NCBI GenBank assembly: GCA_003506895.1 | Contig: DNXO01000053.1 | Span: 38,307-73,657 of the forward strand | DNA length: 35,351 nucleotides | Origin: Acetobacteraceae bacterium | GTDB lineage: Bacteria; Pseudomonadota; Alphaproteobacteria; Acetobacterales; Acetobacteraceae | Reading direction: 5' to 3' | Part shown: positions 31,057 through 35,351 of the stretch, piece by piece | Position numbering within the stretch: the stretch's first letter is position 1 | Layout: the number at the start of each line of letters is the position of its first letter | Program-made: the position numbers and the translations under genes | The notes under the pieces: generated by a model | The model's input: only the letters and a program-made list of their open reading frames with translations | Database searches by the model: none | What the model was told of the DNA's origin: nothing

Positions 31057-31623
31057 TTACTGGCTGCCGCCAGCCTTGGGCGGTCTCAGCCGCTTGTAGA
31101 AGAACAAGCCGGTCACCGACTTGCCGCGCACCAGCGCATATTCCGGATGCTCGCCCCAGCGGATGTAGCCGCGGGATTCGTACATCGCTATGGCGACAGT
31201 CTGCGTCTCCCGCACGTCCAGGTTCAGGATGTGATAGCCGAGCTCGCGCGCCCGTTCCTCGACCGCGGCCGTCAGCATCCGCGCCAAACCGTGTCCGCGG
31301 GCATACGGGGCGATGTAGGAGTGCATCAGATTCGCCGCGAAGGCCTGCGCCTCGTTATTGCGCGGCGGCCGGACCAGAATCGCCGAACCGACGATCTCGC
31401 CGTTCAGGCGGGCAACGAACAGTTCTCGTTCCGGCACCAGCAGGACGCCACGGAAATACGTCTCCAGCGCCCGCCGTCCGGGCGGTGTAACCCACCCGAA
31501 TCCGCCGCCGTCGATGATCGCGGCATCGGTCGCCTCACAGAGGGCGTTCAGGTCCTGGTCGTTGAACCCCTTCAGGCGCTCGACGAAAAGGTCCGGTTCC
31601 TGGTTGAGGGTCGCGCCCGACAT
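31057..31623 (-). CDS. GNAT family N-acetyltransferase
   Basis: This encodes a 188-residue acetyltransferase. The acetyl-CoA-binding motif A is YIAPYARGHGLARMLTAAVE, following a strand ending FAANLMHSY, and the C-terminal VAIAMYESRGYIRWGE is the usual GNAT motif B. Substrate unknown. It is embedded in the his operon between hisH and hisA; the ATG at 31623 lies 2 bases after the hisH stop. A similar GNAT is often found at this place in related alphaproteobacteria, so it may be functionally linked to the pathway, though nothing in the sequence shows how. Confidence 0.88.
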   Translation of the reverse strand: MSGATLNQEPDLFVERLKGFNDQDLNALCEATDAAIIDGGGFGWVTPPGRRALETYFRGVLLVPERELFVARLNGEIVGSAILVRPPRNNEAQAFAANLMHSYIAPYARGHGLARMLTAAVEERARELGYHILNLDVRETQTVAIAMYESRGYIRWGEHPEYALVRGKSVTGLFFYKRLRPPKAGGSQ

Positions 31624-31625
31624 GC

Positions 31626-32264
31626 TCAGGGTGCCCAACGCAAAAAATTGGACAGCAGGCGGATGCCCACGTCCTGGCTTTTTTCCACGTGGAATTGCGT
31701 CCCCGCCCGGTTGCCCGCGACGACGATAGCCGGGACAGTGCCGCCATATTCGGTCGTGGCGATGGTTTCGTTCGGCGCACCATGCACCAGGGCGTAGCTA
31801 TGCACGAAATAAACGTGGTCGTCCGGCCGCAATCCCTCCAGCAGCGGATGGGAGCCGGGAGCGAAGTCCAACCCGTTCCAACCCATCTGCGGCAGGCGCA
31901 AACCGGGTGCCGGCATCTCCGCCACGTCCCCCTTGATCCAGCCGAAACCCGGCGTGACGGTGTGTTCCAGCCCGCGTTCGGCCATCAGTTGCATGCCGAC
32001 GCAGATGCCCAGGAACGGCACCCCCTTGCGGGTCGCGGTTTCGATCGCATCGCGCATGCCCGGCACGGCCGCCAGTCCGGCGGCGCAATCGGCGAACGCG
32101 CCCTGCCCCGGCAGAACGATCCGATCGGCGGTTTCAACCACCGCGGGATCGGCTGTCACCGTTACTTCCGCGTCGATGCCGGCTCGCTCCGCCGCCAGTT
32201 CCAGCGCGCGCGAGGCGGAGGCCAGGTTGCCGCTGCCGTAATCGACTACCGCGATCCGCATCAT
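31626..32264 (-). CDS. hisH: Imidazole glycerol phosphate synthase glutaminase subunit
   Basis: This encodes a 212-residue class-I glutamine amidotransferase that feeds ammonia to HisF. The nucleophile C88 is in FLGICVGMQLMAERG, the oxyanion segment is VLPGQGAFADC, and the His/Glu pair is in TQFHVEKSQ. It starts at an ATG overlapping the stop of the DUF2628 gene (ATGA); a second ATG follows immediately. Confidence 0.96.
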   Translation of the reverse strand: MMRIAVVDYGSGNLASASRALELAAERAGIDAEVTVTADPAVVETADRIVLPGQGAFADCAAGLAAVPGMRDAIETATRKGVPFLGICVGMQLMAERGLEHTVTPGFGWIKGDVAEMPAPGLRLPQMGWNGLDFAPGSHPLLEGLRPDDHVYFVHSYALVHGAPNETIATTEYGGTVPAIVVAGNRAGTQFHVEKSQDVGIRLLSNFLRWAP

Positions 32265-32632
32265 GCCGGCCTCGGCCGGAAGCGGGCGACCAAGTCGGGC
32301 CGCTGGGTCAGCAGCCGAGCGAACGCATCGTCCATGGACGCCGCCATGATGACGTGGAGCAAGAGGTAGCCGCGCTGCTCAAGCGCCCAACGGCGTAGGT
32401 CATGACCGGTGAATCCAAGGATAATCGCCAATCCACAGGCTATCACCGCGCCCGCCGGTTCCGGAACAAGGGCAGCGATCAGCACGTAAGCCGCGAGGGT
32501 GATTCCGGCCGCGATCCACGCCCGATGCGCGGCAAGCCAGAGCGGCCCCAGAAACAAGGCCCCCCATGCGAAGCCTTCGCGCACCAGAACCGGTTCGGCG
32601 TCGGACTTCAGCAGGGCCGTATAAAGCTTCAC
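32261..32632 (-). CDS. DUF2628-type small membrane protein
   Basis: This encodes a 123-residue protein with two or three hydrophobic segments: GFAWGALFLGPLWLAAHRAW, then AAGITLAAYVLIAALVP and GAVIACGLAIILGFTGHDLR. This matches the DUF2628 arrangement (a W-rich FxWGAxFLGPLW motif followed by helices). Function unknown. It starts at GTG 32632, overlapping the hisB stop (GTGA), with AAGGGGG about 6 bases upstream; the stop overlaps hisH. It is thus firmly inside the his operon. Confidence 0.85.
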   Translation of the reverse strand: MKLYTALLKSDAEPVLVREGFAWGALFLGPLWLAAHRAWIAAGITLAAYVLIAALVPEPAGAVIACGLAIILGFTGHDLRRWALEQRGYLLLHVIMAASMDDAFARLLTQRPDLVARFRPRPA

Positions 32633-33219
32633 AGCGCCCCCTTGGTGGACGGTATGGCATCGCCGATCCGTGGGTCGGCCTCGGTTGCCATCCTCAGCGC
32701 GCGCGCGGTTGCCTTGAAGCAAGCCTCGGCGACGTGATGCGCGTTATGGCCGGCACGTTTGGTAATATGCAGCGTCACCATCGCGTTGAACGCCAGTGCC
32801 CGGAAGAATTCCTCAAACAGCTCGGTGTCCATTTCGCCGATCTTGGGACGTTCGAAATCGACGTTCCAGGCCAGGAACGGGCGACCGGAGATGTCCACCG
32901 CGGCCTCGGCCAGGGTTTCGTCCATCGGGATCAGCGCGTTGCCGAACCGGCGGATTCCGCGTTTGTCGCCCAACGCCTTGGCGAAGGCGGCGCCCAGGAC
33001 GATGCCGACATCCTCGGTGGTGTGATGGAAGTCGATATGCAGATCGCCCGCCGCCCGAACCGTCAGGTCGAACAGGCCATGCCTGGCGAGTGCGGTCAGC
33101 ATATGGTCAAGGAATCCGATGCCTGTGGCGATGTCCGCCACACCCGACCCATCTAGGTTCAGGGTCAGGGAGATATCGGTTTCGGAGGTCTTTCTATGGA
33201 TCGTCGCGGTACGGGGCAT
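32629..33219 (-). CDS. hisB: Imidazoleglycerol-phosphate dehydratase
   Basis: This encodes a 196-residue enzyme dehydrating imidazole glycerol phosphate to imidazole acetol phosphate. The metal-binding His clusters are visible: FLDHMLTALARHG, IDFHHTTEDVG and AGHNAHHVAEACFKATARAL. It is the monofunctional form, without the phosphatase domain of enterobacterial HisB. The ATG at 33219 gives the normal length; upstream codons to 33393 lack similarity. It is the first gene of the his operon and divergent from the benzoate-CoA ligase gene. Confidence 0.96.
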   Translation of the reverse strand: MPRTATIHRKTSETDISLTLNLDGSGVADIATGIGFLDHMLTALARHGLFDLTVRAAGDLHIDFHHTTEDVGIVLGAAFAKALGDKRGIRRFGNALIPMDETLAEAAVDISGRPFLAWNVDFERPKIGEMDTELFEEFFRALAFNAMVTLHITKRAGHNAHHVAEACFKATARALRMATEADPRIGDAIPSTKGAL

Positions 33220-33317
33220 GGTGTCCGTCCCACTACAGCGACTGCGGGCTTGGGTCCAGGGGAAGTGGCGGCCACGAATGCCCGCGGGCAAGAAGCCTCT
33301 TTCGCTCAGCCGGCAAA

Positions 33318-33335
33318 CATGCATTATATTGCATG
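33318..33335. promoter_or_regulatory. TGCA-N6-TGCA palindrome before the benzoate-CoA ligase gene
   Basis: CATGCA-TTATAT-TGCATG has 6-bp perfect inverted arms and contains TGCA twice with exactly 6 bases between, 45 bases upstream of the ligase ATG. TGCA repeats within palindromes are the reported operators of BzdR/BoxR-type benzoyl-CoA-responsive repressors (knowledge, not shown here). The central TATATT could serve as a -10 box, so binding would block transcription. No such regulator gene is in this window. Confidence 0.55.
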
Positions 33336-33379
33336 AAACTGGACCGCAGCATCCGGACCACAGGGAGCACCTAAAGCAA

Positions 33380-34915
33380 ATGGCGCACGGCAACGCGGTC
33401 GATTGGTTTGTTGACCGCCATCCCAGGGATGGCGGCGGGGGTCGCGTGGCCTTTCAGGACCCTTGGCGCACGCTTACCTATGCCGCATTGGAAACCGCCA
33501 CGCGGCGGTTCGCCGGCGCATTGACCCGGGCCGGCATCGGGCGCGAGCGCCGGATCGTGCTGCTGCTGCAAGATACCATCGACTTTCCCATCGCCTTCTG
33601 GGGTGCGTTGCGTGCCGGCGTCGTCCCGATCCCGATCAACACGCTGCTGACGCACGAGACGGTCGAGTACATCCTGACGGACAGCAGGGCGGAGGCGGTG
33701 GTTATCTCCGCCGGCCTGATGGCCACGCTCGGTGAGTCGCTCTGGGACGTGAAGCACATCATCGTGTCGGAACCCGACGGGTCCGACCCGGATGCACGCT
33801 GGACCGGGTTCTCGGCTTTCCTGGCCGGTGGCGATCCCGCGACCGCCACGGTGCCCGCTTCGCCGGATGAGGTCGCGTTCTGGCTGTATTCATCCGGCTC
33901 GACCGGGGCGCCGAAAGGCGTGCGGCATGTTCATTCCAGCCTGCGGTTCACCGCCGACACCTATGGCGCGCAGGTGCTGGGCGTGCGGCCCGACGACGTG
34001 ATGTTTTCCGCCGCCAAGGCGTTCCATGCCTACGGGCTTGGCAACAGCCTGACGTTCCCGATGTCGGTCGGGGCGAAGACTGTGTTCCTCCCGGACCGGC
34101 CCACGCCGGATGCGGTGCTGGGGATGATGCGGACCCATAACCCAACGCTGTTCGGTGGCGTGCCGACGCTGTACGCGGGGCTTCTGGCCAATGCCTATAT
34201 CGGGCCCGGCGCGGGGTCTTCCCGGCTGCGGCGCTGCATCTCGGCCGGAGAGGCGTTGCCGGCGGAAATCGGCAATCGCTGGAAGTCGGTGGTCGGGGTC
34301 GATATCCTGGACGGCATCGGCTCCACCGAGATGCTGCACATCTTCATCAGCAACCGCCCGGACGACGTGCGCTACGGTTCCAGCGGCAAGCCCGTGCCAG
34401 GCTATGACGCTCGGGTTGTCGATGAGCACGACCGGCCGGTGCCGCATGGCGAAACCGGCGAACTGGTGGTGCGCGGCGACAGTTCCGCGGACGGCTACTG
34501 GAATCAGCGGGCGAAGACCCGGCGCACATTCCAGGGCGAGTGGACCTATACCGGCGACACCTACACCCGCGACGCGGACGGCTATTTCCGCTTTCAGGGC
34601 CGCAGCGATGAGATGCTGAAGGTCAGCGGCGTCTGGGTCTCCCCGTTCGAGGTCGAGGAGGCGCTGATCTCTCATGCCGCGGTGCTGGAGGCGGCCGTCA
34701 TCGGGCGGCAGGACCGGGACGGACTGGTCAAACCGAAGGCCTTCGTGATCCTGCACGAAGGCGACCGCGATGCCGGGGCGCTGATCGTTGAATTGCAGGC
34801 GCATGTAAAAGAGCGGATCGGGGTCTGGAAATATCCACGCTGGATCGAGTTCGTGGAGAGCCTGCCGAAAACCGCCACAGGCAAGATCCAACGCTTCCGG
34901 CTGCGGGAGGAATGA
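33380..34915 (+). CDS. Benzoate-CoA ligase
   Basis: This encodes a 511-residue adenylate-forming enzyme of the benzoate-CoA ligase (BclA/BadA) family, which activates benzoate or a close aryl acid with ATP and CoA. Motifs in order: P-loop LYSSGSTGAPKGVRHVH, AKAFHAYGLGNSLTFPMSVG (benzoate-CoA ligase type), GIGSTEMLHIFISNRPDDVR (the A5 motif shared with known benzoate-CoA ligases), YTGDTYTRDADGYF, and catalytic Lys in PKTATGKIQRFRLR. The ATG at 33380 was taken because the protein then starts at family length; GGGAG lies 13 bases upstream. It overlaps the alpha/beta hydrolase gene. Such pairs occur in aerobic (box) benzoyl-CoA pathways; the box genes themselves are not in view. Confidence 0.88.
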   Translation: MAHGNAVDWFVDRHPRDGGGGRVAFQDPWRTLTYAALETATRRFAGALTRAGIGRERRIVLLLQDTIDFPIAFWGALRAGVVPIPINTLLTHETVEYILTDSRAEAVVISAGLMATLGESLWDVKHIIVSEPDGSDPDARWTGFSAFLAGGDPATATVPASPDEVAFWLYSSGSTGAPKGVRHVHSSLRFTADTYGAQVLGVRPDDVMFSAAKAFHAYGLGNSLTFPMSVGAKTVFLPDRPTPDAVLGMMRTHNPTLFGGVPTLYAGLLANAYIGPGAGSSRLRRCISAGEALPAEIGNRWKSVVGVDILDGIGSTEMLHIFISNRPDDVRYGSSGKPVPGYDARVVDEHDRPVPHGETGELVVRGDSSADGYWNQRAKTRRTFQGEWTYTGDTYTRDADGYFRFQGRSDEMLKVSGVWVSPFEVEEALISHAAVLEAAVIGRQDRDGLVKPKAFVILHEGDRDAGALIVELQAHVKERIGVWKYPRWIEFVESLPKTATGKIQRFRLREE

Positions 34916-35351
34916 TGCGCTCCGGCACGATCCAGGTTGACGGCGGGACGCTTGAAACCGGCTGGTGGGGACCCGGCCCGGCCGACGCACCGACCATCGT
35001 GCTGCTGCATGAGGGCCTGGGCAGCGTCGCACTCTGGCGCGATGTCCCCGAACGCCTCGCCGCGGCAACGGGCTGGGGGGTGTTTGCCTATTCACGGTTT
35101 GGATATGGGCAGTCTGACACCACGAGGCTGCCCAGGCCCATGAGCTACATGCACGATGAGGCGCGGGCGGTGCTTCCACAGGTGCTTCAGGCCGCCGGGA
35201 TCGAACGCGCGGTGCTGGTCGGGCACTCTGATGGCGGCTCGATCGCAGCGATCTACGCCGGGACGGTTTCGCCAATCACGCACCGCCCCCACGCCGTCAT
35301 GACGGGCGAAAAGCTGCCAGGGACGTACCCGCACATCGTCATGGCGGGCGA
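34912..35351 (+). CDS. Alpha/beta hydrolase, interrupted near window end
   Basis: This encodes the first part of an alpha/beta-hydrolase: oxyanion region LLHEGLGSVALWRDVP, SRFGYGQSD, and the nucleophile elbow VLVGHSDGGSIAAIYAG (Ser nucleophile). The start ATG overlaps the ligase stop (ATGATG; two Mets). After GTV (about residue 118, near 35268) the translation SPITHRPHAVMTGEKLPGTY and PHIVMAGE no longer looks like a hydrolase but like the read-through of a dispersed alphaproteobacterial repeat. The frame is open to the window edge, so the gene is either disrupted or carries an insertion. In box clusters such hydrolases accompany benzoate-CoA ligase and may act on benzoyl-CoA pathway intermediates. 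Confidence 0.75.
   Translation, partial: MMRSGTIQVDGGTLETGWWGPGPADAPTIVLLHEGLGSVALWRDVPERLAAATGWGVFAYSRFGYGQSDTTRLPRPMSYMHDEARAVLPQVLQAAGIERAVLVGHSDGGSIAAIYAGTVSPITHRPHAVMTGEKLPGTYPHIVMAG
35275..35351. repeat. Probable dispersed repeat fragment within the hydrolase gene
   Basis: CGTCATGACGGGCGA (35295-35309) recurs as CGTCATGGCGGGCGA (35337-35351), 14 of 15 identical and 42 bases apart. The peptide read from this region (HAVMTGEK, then HIVMAG) resembles the spurious VMAG-type peptides produced by short dispersed repeats common in alphaproteobacterial genomes. The left boundary (about 35268-35280) is estimated from loss of hydrolase similarity, and the right end lies outside the window. Confidence 0.5.

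Noticed and set aside
33890..35275. 461-codon minus-strand frame opposite the benzoate-CoA ligase
   Set aside because: Shadow frame with low-complexity Arg/Pro/Gly composition; the plus strand carries all the motifs of a ligase.

Overview
The window looks like a chromosomal segment of a GC-rich alphaproteobacterium, most likely Rhodospirillales/Acetobacteraceae. The reasons are a compact hisB-DUF2628-hisH-GNAT-hisA-hisF-hisE-HIT operon (an order typical of that group), an OmpR-type regulator resembling CtrA, and a complete alphaproteobacterial (cpa-type) Tad/Flp pilus locus. Assignment below order level is inference. No rRNA, tRNA, CRISPR array or complete insertion sequence was seen.

Left part (1-7.2 kb): a YdjA-like nitroreductase diverges from a BT1/folate-biopterin-type MFS transporter. 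An AT-rich island (about 1.98-2.22 kb) follows, carrying a promoter-like element and a 63-aa peptide gene of unknown function. Next are a DUF6065 gene that has lost its 3' end, an XRE regulator, and a glxR-hyi glyoxylate/hydroxypyruvate pair. An AI-2E/PerM-family membrane protein closes this part.

Signalling block (7.2-13.1 kb): a protein with an N-terminal receiver and a histidine kinase is translationally coupled to a Cache-PAS-PAS histidine kinase. Neither has a DNA-binding output. An ABM-fold protein is coupled to an APH-like kinase/P-loop NTPase fusion.

Tad pilus region (13.1-28.4 kb): on the minus strand a CtrA-like regulator with a damaged receiver is coupled to a secreted lytic transglycosylase. 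On the plus strand come a TadG-like protein with a repetitive beta-rich half, two TadE-type pseudopilins and a LuxR-type regulator with a degenerate receiver. An opposite-strand polytopic GT-C-like membrane protein separates these from flp-cpaA-cpaB-cpaC-cpaD(short)-cpaE-cpaF-tadB-tadC-tadD and a small HTH protein. Genes from cpaC to the HTH overlap or abut. The upstream regions of the CtrA-like gene and of flp share a 23-bp motif (AAATGGTTA-N8-TAAAAT, 18/23 identical), which points to a local regulatory circuit.

Right part (28.4-35.35 kb): the tad operon ends tail-to-tail with the his operon, sharing a CTAG. Divergent from hisB is a benzoate-CoA ligase gene with a TGCA-N6-TGCA palindrome in its promoter region, then an alpha/beta hydrolase. 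The hydrolase reading frame runs into what looks like a dispersed repeat at the window edge.
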